A DNA stretch of 64,000 nucleotides from Sparassis latifolia (GCA_018466975.1 CM031556.1:868001-932000), one strand, 5' to 3'; positions 10,811 through 23,386 are shown, counted from the stretch's first letter. The notes: generated by a model from the sequence alone, not told the origin. Made by a program: numbers and translations.

Positions 10811-13235
10811 ATGGGTGTCATTTCGAGCTGCTGCGAGTCTTGCTGTTAGTGCCTCCAATTCCTATCACCGAAAAGCGCATCGTGTCTGATCTCACACGCA
10901 GTCCATTCGCGCAAGTCACAGTCGTATGAACCCCTCCTGCTGGAGAATGAGCGGGAGGCGGTAGCAGATCTCCTTCAGTACCTTGAGAGTGCGTCCCAGG
11001 GCCGTCTTCGGATACTTGCCACGCCTCTTACATGTCATCCAGACCGAACGACGACCAACTTCTTCACGGGATCTCCCCTCTCCGCGTTGACCACACTCTC
11101 GTTTTCCGACAATGTCGACCTGCAGCGTAGCGCTGCGCTTGCCTTCGCTGAAATCACCGAGAAAGAGGTGCGCCCCGTGGGCCGAGATACACTCGACCCT
11201 ATCCTCTTCCTCCTCAGCAGCCACGATACCGAAGTGCAGCGGGCGGCGAGTGCTGCCTTGGGCAATCTGGCCGTTAACAGTGCGTCTTTTATGGCCTTTT
11301 TCAGGTTATATTATGACACAATTTTCTCCGTGACAGCCGATAACAAGCTCCTCATCGTCAAGCTGGGCGGTCTTGAACCTCTCATCCGACAGATGCTTAG
11401 CCCGAATGTCGAAGTGCAGTGCAATGCTGTAGGATGTGTGACGAATCTTGCGACGCACGGTACGTAGCTCTCCCTTCGTCGACAGCGTCGAGTGCTCACT
11501 GTTTCTGGACAAACGAAGACGACAACAAGACGAAGATTGCAAAGTCTGGTGCTCTCGTTCCCCTTACTCGGCTAGCACGTTCCAAGGATATGCGGGTCCA
11601 ACGCAACGCGACTGGCGCACTACTCAACATGACACATTCCGGTGCGCACCGTATCTTATCAATGGCAATACGCCTATCAATAACGTATTTTTTGATCCAG
11701 ATGAGAACAGGCAACAGCTCGTGAATGCTGGAGCTATCCCTGTTCTTGTCAGCTTACTCAATTCATCGGATACTGATGTCCAGTATTATTGTACCACTGC
11801 TCTCAGCAATATTGCAGTGGATGGTGAGTTTTGCTGTCCATGCGTACGTCCAAACGCTGATGAGATATATAGCTATCAACCGGAAGAAGCTTGCACAGAG
11901 CGAACCGAAGTTAGTGGCTAGTCTGGTGCAGCTCATGGACAGCCCCAGTCTCAAGGTTCAGTGTCAGGCAGCACTTGCTCTGCGGAATCTTGCCAGTGAC
12001 GGTAATGCAATCTGTAACTTACAGCAACAAGATGATCTGATGCCATTACCTTAATAGAGAAGTACCAGTTGGAAATTGTCAAGGCTGACGGCCTGTCTTC
12101 CTTGTTGCGTCTGTTGCAGTCGACCTATCTACCTTTGATTCTCTCGTCTGCAGCATGCGTTCGCAACGTTTCTATCCACCCTCAGAACGAGTCCCCTATC
12201 ATCGAGTCCGGTTTCCTGCAGCCGTTGATCAACCTACTGTCTTTCAAGGACAACGAGGAGGTGCAATGCCATGCGATCTCCACTCTGCGAAACTTGGCTG
12301 CGAGCTCGGAGAAGAACAAACAAGCTATCGTCAAGGCTGGTGCTGTGCAGAGTATTAAGGAACTAGTTCTTGAGGTACCGATGAATGTGCAAAGTGAGAT
12401 GACGGCTTGCGTTGCCGTGTTGGCTCTCAGTGGTGAGTACCGGTATCATGCCTGGGACCAAGTCACGGAATCATCGGTGTCATAATAGACGAGCTCAAGG
12501 GCCAGTTGCTCGAGATGGGCATCTGCGAGGTCCTCATACCTTTGACGAACTCGCCAAGTTCTGAGGTGCAAGGAAATAGTGCAGCTGCACTTGGTAACTT
12601 GTCTTCTAAGGGTAAGCACGGTTTACTGTGGACGATCAGGCGGCTACTGAAGGTCGGTGCAGATGGCAGAACGACCACCGACGATTACTCTGCATTCAAT
12701 GACGTATGGGACAAACCTGACGGAGGCATGCATAAATACTTGTACCGCTTCTTGACTAGCCCGGATGCGACCTTCCAGCACATTGCGGTATGGACCATCG
12801 TGCAACTTCTGGAGTCTGGTGGTGAGCATATACGAGTCATTGGTACATCACCTTATCTAATGTATGACCACAGATCCGCAGCTGATCAGCAACATCCGTA
12901 ATTCAAACATCCTCATCCCGAACATCCGCCAGCTTGCTGAGACACGCACATCGACGCCTACGTCTTCGCTCGGCGGCACGCCGCGCTCACACCACTCGCC
13001 TAGCCACTCCTACCAGGACACTGAGACCGGCGAGGGCCAGGGCGAGATTCAGCTGCTTGCACGGCGCATCCTTGACTTCACCGAGGGCGACGGTGATGCG
13101 ATGACGCCCAGCGCAGCTGCATCCCACATGGGAGCGTCACTGCGGGACCGCGAGGAAAGCGTGAGCGGACGGGACCACGAAGAGCTGCGGAAGAGCGTGC
13201 GGGAGGCGTTCTCCACGAGTTCCCTTGGACACTAA
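10811..13235 (+). CDS. VAC8: Vacuolar armadillo-repeat protein Vac8
   Basis: Highly intron-rich gene (about ten exons). The first exon encodes [11 protein letters not shown], an N-myristoylation site (Gly2) followed by Cys residues for palmitoylation, as in yeast Vac8, which anchors it to the vacuolar membrane. Then come serial ARM repeats, each close to one exon: [129 protein letters not shown] and [16 protein letters not shown]. The C-terminal tail after the ARM array is Ser/Thr/Gly-rich and disordered. Known roles are vacuole inheritance, nucleus-vacuole junctions and Cvt/selective autophagy. Family identity is very clear; individual splice sites are modelled. Confidence 0.93.
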
Positions 13236-13868
13236 AGCGTAGTGCTGGCCGCGCATGTGGTGCAGGTGGGTTTTTACTGGACAGCAGTCTGCTGCATGGA
13301 TAGTGTTGTCTTATCTTCATTAGATATTCTCGTATACTTGTAAGGCGCTGTGTGTGTTTTCGTTCAGCTCGTTCGGGTGCATCTGCTCATAGTGTCTTGC
13401 GGTCTCCGTACTCTTCTTACGAGTCGTTCGTACTTCTCGACGATAGTGTTGACGATATATCATGATCGCGATGTACGTAAGTAAAGGTGTTCCGTCACTC
13501 ATAGTGGATTGCTCGTTAGAAGTAATAATTATTTGCATCGAGAGTTTGTCCTCTCCTCAGAACTTGTTACTGTCAGCTGTTTGTCACTTGAACGGAGTAA
13601 ATGAAGTTGAGCGTCCGTGGGCGTTGTGTCCCAAAAGCCTTCCGACGCTTCGCCGACTCGACATTCAACCATGCGTATGGTCCCACCACAACGACAGTGA
13701 CAGCGCACCCTCGTTCCTTTGCACAACCAATTCGCTTCTTGTTTCTTGACCTTCTCATCAGCCCATATCTTGTACCAACCGCAGAATATCCTTTAAATTT
13801 TGTCTCTGTAGATCTCTTTGATTACAATTGTCTGCGGGCTCGTCGATGGGAAGACCGCTCTTTTCTTC
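13236..13868. other. Intergenic region
   Basis: About 630 bp between the VAC8 stop and the next plus-strand gene, holding a 3' UTR and a promoter. Several short ORFs are present on both strands; none shows domain similarity. Confidence 0.4.
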
Positions 13869-15922
13869 ATGTCAGCACGGTCCCCTGCATCTTCCCAGAG
13901 AAGTAAACTGATGTCATTGTCTTCAAGTCGATTCTGCTTCGTACACAGACGCTGTTGGGGTGGGAACTGCTACAGAAACCGTCTTGCCGCCCGAGTATCC
14001 CCTCTTGTCCGGTTCAGTCTTGGATACAACGACTATTACACCGCTCCCACACAACACAGAAGAATCTGAGCACCCTACGTCTAATCTCAGTCCTACTACC
14101 ATCTTAGACGACCTCGCGAACTCGCAGGCCAGCTTGCTCCACGCCACAGCCGTGTTCAACGATACGTTTGCCCGACTTCGCATCCTGCGTAACCGTCTCG
14201 CGAACAATATGCCTTCTCAGAACTCAGCAGCAGCTACAGCGGCTTCAGAGACTGGCATGAATCCAGGTCACAGCGCTATCGTACTGTCCGACGCCGATAG
14301 GAACCCCGACCGTATCTCCACCACGCTCACCGAGTTGCGGTCGTCCCCACTATGGCCCCAGACAGAGTCTTCACAGAGGCCCCAGGTTTCTCAACGGCAA
14401 GAGGAGCTGTTGCGCATGATGCGAGAAGTGCGCGACACGCGCCGGCGAATTGAGCCATTGGCGGCCAGAGTGGGCGAAGCATCAGCGTCGCTCCTACCCC
14501 AGACTGCCCAGCGCTCTGCCGTGCCCAATATACAGCGCTTCGGTCCACGCCCGGAGCTGGCGCAGAACAGACGAATAGTCGAGTCCTACGTCCGGTCCCA
14601 GCACATCGCCTCGCCTGGCGACTCGTCCACTACCCTCGGCAGGCGCGTCGCTGCCCGCGCTGCAGCAAACGCCCGCACTACAGATCCAGACGCACGCAGG
14701 TCGGCTCTCGCAGACGATGCGGCCTCACGTCTGATAGAAATCACGTCAATCCTGCGACGTGACATCACATTACTCGCCGAGCACAGAGAAGAGATACTCC
14801 GTTCACCTTGGGCCTCGCTCTCAGCCAGTGACCGAGGGATGCGGGAGACCGCCAGCGCATCAAGTTCAGGCAACAGGCTGGCTGCTGAGGTGGCAAGAAC
14901 TAGGGAAAACCACTTGAGACATCAGCGTAGTATGCGCACCGGAGCGCCATCGGGCAGTGTCAGTAACCGACGAAATGCCCCATCTCAGCCTCCTACAAAC
15001 GCATCTACCGATGCACCAAGGCAGATGCAGGATACTGGCGTGGCTACACAGGCGAACCCTCTTCTGCACGAAGAGATCCACTCACGACCGAGTTATCGCG
15101 TTCGGCGGAGGCTGACTGCAGACGGGGAGGAGCACATACAGAACATCATCATGTCCGACTCGGACGATGATGATCTTTTCAGCTGGTTTGTGCCGGCGGC
15201 GGAGCGGGAGCAGCGACGCCGAATACCTATCAGTCGCCCTCTTGAAGAGACAGTTAATGTCGCGCCTTCGAACCTGGACGGCTACTCTATTCGTCCCACG
15301 AGGAGGTATCTTAGTGAGATAATTGAACGTGGGCGCGCTGAAGCCTCCAGGGCTGCAGATAACTCTCGGCCGCGCAGAAGGGGTTGGGGTATGCAGTCAT
15401 GTACACCCGTGGGCGCATTTCTTACTCACTGTTTTGCTGTTAGCTCGCCTTGACCGTGATGGTAATGAAATCCCCACAGACGAAGAGGAGGAGTACGAGC
15501 GCAACCGTGCCCAGATGCGTAGTCGCGCGCTTGCATTGTCGTCGAGACAAGCAGTGAGACGGACGGAGCTTGCCTTAGCTGAGCTGCCTTTGCCCCCGCC
15601 CCCGCCACTTTCACTTCAGCCGACCACACAGACTCTTTTCTGGCAATCGCCTGGCGACTCGAACGTCCGCGTCCGCTTGGGGCCCTTCCCTGGGACAGAT
15701 ATGGATGGCAATGTTGTTCCTGACAGCGACGACAGCGCGACATTGCGCGAGGGGCCTTCGCAACCGCGGTACTTTGGCTCGGCGGTGCCGTTTACTCCTA
15801 GCCCTCTCCCGCTGCCTCTTGTCGAGGTGTCGTCATCTGTTTTGCAGCCCAAACGTCCTCACGTCACTGGGCCCGTCGAAGGGGTCAGGAAACGAAGTCA
15901 AGCATGGGTTGCTGGACGCTGA
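13869..15922 (+). CDS. Disordered protein of unknown function
   Basis: Modelled as three exons: 13869-13902, 13949-15388 and 15444-15922, with introns of 46 and 55 nt, both in frame, giving about 650 aa. The start is inferred; the frame has no ATG before 13949, and a 34 nt exon reading MSARSPASSQR is the best fit. The protein is Arg/Ser/Ala-rich and mostly disordered. It has a possible coiled coil (EELLRMMREVRDTRRRIEPL) and a second helical stretch (RLIEITSILRRDITLLAEHR). An acidic patch follows (IIMSDSDDDDLFSWF). The last exon contains two similar short blocks, LDRDGNEIPTDEEEEY and TDMDGNVVPDSDDS. I do not recognise the family and give no function. Confidence 0.7.
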
Positions 15923-16532
15923 AGCATGGCTGCAGCCCGTACGCCATGCGGTGCGGCAGAAGGAAACCCTTGATATAAATTCGTTCCTGGCTTCTCGTCT
16001 CGCAGTAGATCTGTGAGTTGAACATTGTGGTTGATACCTGGGCTAATAGATACCGGTCGAAATGAATGACCATTCGCGTGCCGTACGACTCTCCTTCGAA
16101 CCGTAGTGGGACGTCTTACTCTTCTTTGATCTTGCATACACGTACGCGTTCAAATTGTGCGACGCGACATCAACTCTCCCCCGTGGCTAATAGAAAATAG
16201 TTGTCAGGTCATAGCCTGGGCACCTCTGCCGGGGCCCTGTTGAACGATTTGTGCAGATGGCGGCTGCCCTAGATCCACGGACAAACAGACCTGAGGCAGT
16301 CCAGATGCGTAGATGGACTTCGATGCGCGCCGCGCAACCACGTACCACGCCAACCGTAAGCGGTTTTAGTCATTATCACGTGAGGGTGTCGGATTTTAAG
16401 ATCGGTCGATTTCTGAAGAGCCAATCAAAATGGCGCGCATATGAACTCGGCGTACTCACCCGCGAACATATCAACGCTCTTTTCTTTCTCTCCTTCCCTC
16501 GTGCGACCACGACGACTGCGACGACCACGACG
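15923..16532 (+). promoter_or_regulatory. Upstream region of ERG5 with E-box and CCAAT
   Basis: The palindrome TCACGTGA (16376-16383, containing CACGTG) lies about 150 bp before the chosen ERG5 ATG, and CCAAT at 16421-16425. E-boxes of this type are bound by bHLH factors, including SREBP-class sterol regulators in some fungi. That a regulator binds here is inference only. The rest of the 610 bp shows nothing further. Confidence 0.4.
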
Positions 16533-18313
16533 ATGGCGTCCATCCACGATCGCTCGACGGCCGCGTCGTTCCCGTCCTCTACCTCTTCCGAACACCATCG
16601 CGTCCCAGTACCTTCCTTCCTCTCCGTTTCGTCCGACATCGCGACATGGGTATACACTACCCTCGCGATTGTCACAGCTCTTCTCGTGCTCGAGCAGTCC
16701 GTCTACCGGTATAAGAAGCGACATCTTCCGGGCGACGCGTGGACGATACCCGTTATCGGCAAATTCGCCGACTCGCTCAAGCCTACGATGGAGGGCTACA
16801 TGAAGCAGTGGGAATCGGGCGCGCTCAGCGTCATCAGCGTCTTCAATATGTGAGCGGCTTACCATTTGCGCCGCGTCCGGTACCTGACGTGTCCCCTCTC
16901 TGCGACAGCTTCATCGTCATGGCGTCGACGAACGATTTTGCTCGCAAGATTCTTAACTCGCCGAACTACGCCGAGCCTTGCCTCGTCAACTCCGCGAAGG
17001 CGGTCCTGTGTCCCGAGAATTGGTAGGTATTTGCTCGGCTTGATGTCCTGTGCGCCAGTTGAAATGTCTTCCAGGGTCTTCCTCACCGGTAGAACGCACG
17101 TCGAGTACAGACGCGTCTTGAACTCGCTCTTTACCCGCAAGGCACTCGGGTACGCGATTTCACTCATTGCATCGAGCCTAACGCGCGCTCATCTGGCCTT
17201 TAAAGTATCTACGTCGGTATCCAGGACCAGATCGCGCGGAAGCACTTCGCGATATGGCTCGATGCCGCGGCCAAGGACCCATCGCCGATGGCGATCATGT
17301 TCCCCGCGCGCGACTGCAACATGGACACGTCCCTGCGCGTGTTCTGCGGGCCCCACATCTCGGATGAAGCCGCAAAGGAGATCACGGAGAAGTACTGGGC
17401 GATCACGGTTGCGCTTGAGCTGGTGAACTTCCCGCTGGCGCTGCCCGGCACGAAGGTGTACCGGGCGATCCAGGCGCGCAAGGCCGCCATGCGGTGGCTG
17501 GTGCTCGCGGCGGCGGAGAGCAAGAAGGCGATGGCCGCGGGCGGGGAGCCGCAGTGCATGCTGGACGAGTGGGTGCGCACGCTGCAGGACCCGGAGTACA
17601 AGGGACGGAAGGATTTCAGCGACGTGGAGATGGCGTTGGTCGTGCTCTCGTTCCTGTTCGCGAGCCAGGACGCGATGAGCAGCGGGTTGATCTACGGGTT
17701 CCAGCACCTCTGCGACCACCCGGCCATTCTCGCCAAGGTGCGCGAGGAGCAGGAGCGCGTGCGGGGCGGGAACTACGACAAGCCGATGACGCTGGATATG
17801 ATGGACGAGATGCCGTACCTGCGTGCGGTGGTGCGCGAGAGCATGCGGGTGAAGCCGCCGGTCACGATGGTGCCGTACAAGACGATGAAGGCGTTCCCGA
17901 TATCGGACGACTACGTGGTACCGTCGGGCAGCATGATCATCCCGTCGTTCTATAACTCTCTGCATGACGCTGAGGTGTACCCTAACCCCGACGAGTTTCT
18001 TCCCGAGCGCTGGTTGGACCCCGATGGCAGCGCGAACGCGAACCCGCGCAACTACCTCGTCTTTGGCAGCGGCCCGCACAAGTGTATCGGTCTCGAGTAT
18101 GCGATGATGAACATTGGCTTGGTGCTCGCGGAAGCGGCGGTCCTCATGGACTGGGAGCATGTCCGCACTGAAAAGAGCGACAAGGTCCAGTAAGTGCTCG
18201 TCATGCACATAGAACAAGCGTGAATGTGTAGCTGACCTCGTCACAGAATCATTGCGACCCTGTTCCCCCAGGACGGCTGCCTCATGAAGTTCAAGCCCCG
18301 TCAGCGTGCATGA
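16533..18313 (+). CDS. ERG5: Sterol C-22 desaturase, cytochrome P450 CYP61
   Basis: Six exons encode about 530 aa. The ATG at 16533 was chosen over in-frame ATGs up to 16251 because it precedes a normal N-terminus with one membrane anchor (WVYTTLAIVTALLVLEQSVY) and the Pro-rich turn. Conserved P450 elements are the I-helix region (LVVLSFLFASQDAMSSGLIY), the ExxR motif in ESMRVKPPVTMVPY, the PERW block (FLPERWLDP) and the haem loop FGSGPHKCIGLEYA with the ligand Cys. The FGSGPHKCIG loop and VKPPVTMVPY are hallmarks of CYP61, which puts the C22-C23 double bond into the ergosterol side chain in the ER. The last exon encodes ATLFPQDGCLMKF. The coding region is GC-richer than its neighbours, but the gene looks intact. 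Confidence 0.95.
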
Positions 18314-18933
18314 GAGTGGACGATGACGCATCCTTATCAACCTATCTACATGTTGTCTAGAGTCGTTCATGCATTTTTACACCGGGATCGAGTAGGGGCC
18401 GGGTACCCTAATGTCTTGACAAGCATTAATGACATTCGAATGAAATGAAGATGCAAACATTCATGCAGATTGGTGCGAGAGTATTACTAATTTCGCTTCA
18501 ACTGTCACGCACACGGCTGTAAACGCAGATCGAGATTCGACGCACATCCTCCAAGTTGCAGCTTGGATATTCTTAGGCAGCTGCGTGGTTCTTTTATCTC
18601 AATATCCTGAATCTTGCCGATACGCAGAGCTTGATATTATTATACAAGAAGATTACTATCCCTGCATGTTATGTGGGTGAGTGGGCCGTTGCACGAGTTC
18701 AGGAAGGACTTCGTGCACGTATAACAGCCACCTGCCTCGAAAAGTCCTGGAGAAGTTTATTGAACATGGCAGGACTGAGCTTATTATACAAAGGTAAGTC
18801 ACTAATAAACGCTGCCTTAAAAGGGATTCTCTGATGGTGAAAAAGATGAAAAAGACATGCAGAGCGGTGGGAGGATAAACATCGCGAATATATGCTACAT
18901 TGGAAGTGGTAACGCAAGCGAGTCCGCAGTCAA
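18314..18933. other. Intergenic region between convergent genes
   Basis: About 620 bp, AT-rich. The stretch TTATTATACAA occurs twice (about 18635 and 18780), probably by chance. No gene is recognised. Confidence 0.35.
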
Positions 18934-19430
18934 CTACTTGCGCGCTTCCTTCTCGACGTCGCGCTTGAGGTCTGATGCACCCTCGCGTGCGCCTGCAGCG
19001 GTCTTGTAGGCTGGTCAGTGTGGCGAGTTGGTCGAGGGAACTCGGGGTTACTCACCTGGTTGGCCTTCTGGCCAGCTACCTCGGAAGCCTCTTTTGCCTT
19101 CTGTTTCGTTGAGCCTAGAGGACGACGTATCAGCACAACCAGGTAAGCCGTTGTCCTATCCATACGGACCAAACGTATGCTTCGTTGCCTCTGTCGCCTT
19201 CTCGCCCTTCTCGATGGCAGACGCTAGACCCCGACCGACAGTTTTGTTCACCTGCGACGCGTGTCATCAGCGTCCCCACAGTGCGTGAATGGAGTGCGCA
19301 CCTTTTCGGCGACCTCTCCGACCTTCTCTGTGACGGTCTTCTGCGCTGCAGGGGACGAGTGGAACGTGCGAGCAGGGGTGATCACTGCTGCGCGGCAAGT
19401 AGATGCGAGTGCGGTGCGGATCATGGACAT
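18934..19430 (-). CDS. Small LEA-like mitochondrial protein
   Basis: Four short exons encode about 115 aa. Exon 1 (ATG at 19430) is MSMIRTALASTCRAAVITPA followed by RTFHSSPAAQK, a textbook presequence with the RxFxSS cleavage pattern. The mature part is made of Ala/Lys/Glu-rich 11-mer-like helices (VTEKVGEVAEK, AIEKGEKATEATKHT, STKQKAKEASEVAGQKANQ, ASDLKRDVEKEARK), typical of group 3/4 LEA proteins and other amphipathic stress-related helices. It may protect mitochondrial membranes or proteins during desiccation or heat; that is inferred from composition only. An upstream ATG in the same frame (19667) would remove the presequence from the N-terminus and was rejected. Confidence 0.6.
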
Positions 19431-19860
19431 CGTGGTCGTCGTGTCGATAATGATGGTGGTTGTGGTTGTGGTTGTATGCGGCTCCGGCGGGGACAAGCTG
19501 GAGACTAAATGCTGGCTAGGGGCTTGATGACCATGACGTAGCGCGGCGGAGGTGTGAGCGTCGTGGCTGCAGATGATGTCATCGTCACCGCCGATCGTCC
19601 ACGTGTCTGACGCGCTCCGTCCCGACGCTTCGAGGCCGCCACCGCCAGCGGGATGCGCACGGACCATCTCTCATATTCCGGAAAGCGAATGCACGAAAAG
19701 GTAAGTCACATTGCAGCAAACGTGTAGTGAATAGAAATAAAAATATTGTGAGTGTCCAAAATACAAGAGTGCAAACCTGGCCTCTATGGAAATGACAACA
19801 TCAGGGAAATATACATACGCATGGATACAAGATATGCCACTGCTCTCTCTGTCGGCCTCA
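19431..19860. other. Intergenic region
   Basis: About 430 bp upstream of the LEA-like gene and downstream of the SKG6-like gene. It contains a short GTGGTT/GTTGTG simple repeat at about 19455-19478. Nothing else is recognised. Confidence 0.35.
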
Positions 19861-21739
19861 CTACGTCGCACCACCCTTATGACACTCCGCCCCGATGGTG
19901 AAGAACCGCGCCATCCGTCGACATCGCATTTTTTCCGTTGTCTCTCGGTCCTCCCGCACACGCTCTCTTCTTCGTACCACCGCAGCCTCCATGTTGATGC
20001 CGCCCACCCACCCCTCGAGCAGTGGTGGGAGCGGCGGTACGGCTGGCTGGGGCGGCTTCTGCCTCGCACCTGCCAGGCTTAGGATCGTCTTCACGCTGTC
20101 CGCGCGGGCGGGGAGGTACACCGTCTGCGGGGACTGCACCGTGTCCACGAGGGAGTGGACCGTCCCCAGAGGTGACCGCGCCACATCTCCCGGAGAGTGC
20201 ACCGCGTTGTTTGAACTATCTGTGTGGGCCACCCTTCTGGCGGGTGTGCGCGTGCGCAGATCACGGCCTCGGACTGGGGCGAGAGCAGCTCACTTTCGAT
20301 GAAGATGCTTCCGCCTGCGGTTGGGATGTGCAACCGCAGCGGTGAGTGCCTCAGGATCCGCTCCAGCTGCGGCGGTCGCGCGTCGAGCGAGCGTGCACGA
20401 GGTTTTGGTTTTGACGGTCCAGCGCCCGGTGTCGACTGCACGGGGTACATCGAGGGCTGGACCGAAAGCATGAGCGACGCCGACACCGCGGGCGACGAGT
20501 ACGCGGCAGTGCGCCTCAGCGGCAGGATGAACGACCCGCCCTCCGTCGTGCCCCGCGCCGCGGGCAGCTCCACCTCGTGCTCTCCCCTCCCACTCCCACT
20601 CCCAGTCCCAGCACTCTCAGCTGCAGTCCTCCCGCCGAAGAACCGCTGCCAGGGCCACGCGCGCTGCGAGTGCACGGACGCGACGCTGCTGTCCCTGGCC
20701 CACGTGCCGACCGCCCACCCGCTCAAGGCCGGGTCCTCGTCGATCGGTGGCGGGGGTGGTGCGCGGTCTGCATCGTCGCGCGCGCAGACGGCATACGCGT
20801 GCCGCCGGCGCAGGAAAAGCACCAGCGCGGCGAGGAGCGCGATGAAGAACGCCCCGCCGATGGTCGAGACGAGGATCGCGACCATGCGCACGTGCGGGGA
20901 GAGCGTGGACGTGGACGTGTGCGCGGTGGGCGAACCGAAGACGCTTGCAGAGACGGTGGGTCCACTAGTGGAGGGGCGCTTGGGGATGACGAAGTTTGGG
21001 AGGCCGAATCTTTAGTATCGTTGGTGCCGTCGTCCCGTCTGAATGTCTAAATCAATACACAACAGGGGACAGCAAGTCGAACACTCACGTGTAGACGATG
21101 TAGTCGAGGAGTGCGAGCGACTGCGTTGATGCGTCCGCATATCCGTTCACAAGCGTGAAGGTGTGCAGGCCGGGCACAATCGAGTCATTGGCGTACACAG
21201 GGACGCTGTAGTCGAACGCATCACTCATGCTCGGCGGGTAATTGACGAACTTGCCCAAGGGCTCGTCGTCGATGAGGAACGATACGAGCATATTCCCATC
21301 AAAGTCCATTGCGGACTGAGGAACGATACAGAAGACGTACAGCGCTGAGCCTGCAACGCCAGAACAAGTGTCAACGAAATAACGGCATACCACACTACAG
21401 AGCGCCGAGGCGAGTATTGTATATTGAATGCGGAGACTGACCATTAAACTCCACAGATGCCGTCAGAGGCACGCCAGTCCCGCCGAGTGAGGTGGGGAGG
21501 AACGTCCCGTCGTGCCAGGAGCCGAGGAACGCATCGTACGCGTCCGGATGCGCAAGGCAATCGCTGCAGTTCTGGCCAGCGCTCCATGCGTCCTCGGGGC
21601 CGTACTCGAACTGGGCGCCAGTGAGCGGGTCGCCAAAGGTGTCGTCGACGGTGACGTTTACGAGGACGGCGGAGGCGGCGCGCAGGCGGAGGAGCGCGCC
21701 AAAAAAAGCGAGGTGGAGATGTAGCCGTGGTGCACGCAT
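19861..21739 (-). CDS. Secreted single-pass membrane protein with SKG6-like transmembrane segment
   Basis: Four exons joined in frame. The N-terminus is a signal peptide (MRAPRLHLHLAFFGALLRLR, then AASA). The ectodomain has FEYGPEDAWSAG, a CSDC pair and SWHDGTFLPTSLGGTGV, followed by VFCIVPQSAMDFDGNMLVSF and GLHTFTLVNG; this resembles the lectin-like ectodomains of Agaricomycete surface proteins that carry an SKG6/Axl2-type helix. After a Ser/Thr-rich linker comes one TM helix (MVAILVSTIGGAFFIALLAA) with a stop-transfer sequence RRRH. The cytoplasmic tail is long and disordered, and the last exon (after a 70-odd nt intron) ends in a basic region rich in Arg. Likely a cell-surface or wall-sensor protein; ligand and partners are unknown. 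Confidence 0.7.
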
Positions 21740-23386
21740 GAGGCTAGCGTGCTGGCTCGCTAGCTAGCTGAATGAGTTCTTTGACTTTTGCCGAGAGGAT
21801 GGGAGTGGGAGCGTCGCACAGGCCGCGGGACCGGGGGGGGCAGACTTGATGAGACTCGGCACACTGGCAAGGGCAGGGAATGTGCGAGGAAGTATGACAG
21901 ATGAACAGGCTTCTGTTGCTGTGACTGTCATCGTGTGCCTGGATGGGCATGAGTATATCACCGCAATCAGCGAGCGAGCGCACTCTAATCACCGTAGGAT
22001 GCCTTATCGGGAGTGCAGTGCGCGCTCTGGCGTTCTTTATGTCCAACGGCGGTGGGTGAGGGCACAGCCTGGGGAGAGGTCAGTCTTTGGGACCGCGTGT
22101 TCGCAGCCGCGTGGGATGGAGAGTTGCCGTATACAGAGGACTGTAGAAGTCAAGGTTCTTCGGGGTAGGTGCTCAGGGTGGGAGATCTGCCAACCGTCGC
22201 TAGAATCCGGACATTTGAACGTTGAACGTTGAACATCCACGCGGAGCACAGGTGCAAATTTAAATGGAGTTCAGACCCCGTCGGCTGCAGCCTCCAATAG
22301 TTGCCAGAGAGTTGACAGCGGGGCGTGAAACGAGCATCGGACGCGATAGCTTGCGCAACAAGAAGAGACTGACGAACTTTGGCCAGCAGCGTTTGCCTAC
22401 AAAGTCTTCCGCGTGAGATGATGGAAAGGGCTGGCAGGCACGGCGCATCCACGCCGTAACAAAACGCGTAGCGTCACAGGACGTCACAGCCACATGACAT
22501 GATTCAAGGTCTGAAACGTTTTGAACTCAGCAGCGAGCTGCAAATATCGAAATCGTCATAGGGCCTTTCAGACTCAATTCATCGCGATAGCTACAAGGGA
22601 TGCTCTGCGACACATTGATTCCCTCGTCACAATGACGGAGGCTTAAATCAGAGAAGGGATACACTCCGAGAGCCGGGCATTTCAAGTTGCATAACGCGCG
22701 GTAGCTTCCACTACCGCTGAGTTCGAAAGCTAAACCTCAAGCATTCGTCCAAGAGGATGTATTATGCATCATCTGGTACAGCTGCCAGAGCTTTATCGAG
22801 GGCACGACCTGGCACAAAGGTGCCCTTAAGTCCACACTGCTCCCTACATCAAGCATGGATTTTCGCAACACAGGCTACGTTGAACTGGGCGAGGTGACCG
22901 TCGAACACGGCCTGCGCGGTTTCTCGAAGTTTCCATTCCAGCTGAGCATAACCTCGGAATGCTGTAGTATACGTCGGGTGAGCGATGCAAGTCGAAATCC
23001 GCATTTATTCATTTGTTCACCGTGCACTCAGTGGCTGCCTCTCGCAGAACACGTGTCTGCGTGCAGGTTTCGCCCCGGTGACCCTCTTCGTTATCTGCTC
23101 CCTAGCGCCCACAGTCGACCACATTCTCTGGCATATACTCTGCTGCAAACATCCATGGTTGGAGTCATATGTCCACCAGTGCTTGTTCTTTGCCATCGCG
23201 ATCTACCACCCGATGGTCAAGATCGAAACGATAATGACGAAAACCTTGCGCTGCGACCATTACGTCTCTGACCACCTCATCGCAAGGCGCGTTTATCAGC
23301 CATGAGCCCTTCATGCCACACACCTCGTCTTTTCTACTTCCGCCCTCCGCCTGGCCTCCACGCATCCTCTCCCCGCTCACCCCACT
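21740..23386. other. Long gene-poor stretch
   Basis: About 1.65 kb between the divergent SKG6-like and AGC-kinase genes. A GGGGGGGG tract sits at about 21833 and a short tandem of TTGAACG at about 22213-22231. A hydrophobic ORF (22985-23305, 106 aa) has no recognisable family and no supporting splice chain, so it is not called a gene. Confidence 0.4.

Noticed and set aside
17189..18370. 393-residue ORF on the minus strand across ERG5
   Set aside because: It is antisense to the conserved CYP61 exons in a GC-rich stretch, is Arg/His-rich and has no domain. It is a codon-bias shadow.
16533..22000. Secondary-metabolite cluster around the P450
   Set aside because: The P450 is CYP61 of primary sterol metabolism and no synthase, terpene cyclase or NRPS lies nearby.
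22205..22235. TTGAACG tandem (three units)
   Set aside because: Too short to support any feature; likely chance or slippage.
22985..23305. Hydrophobic 106-residue ORF in the gap before the AGC kinase
   Set aside because: No family resemblance, and no splice partners; the ATG lies in the middle of unrelated sequence.
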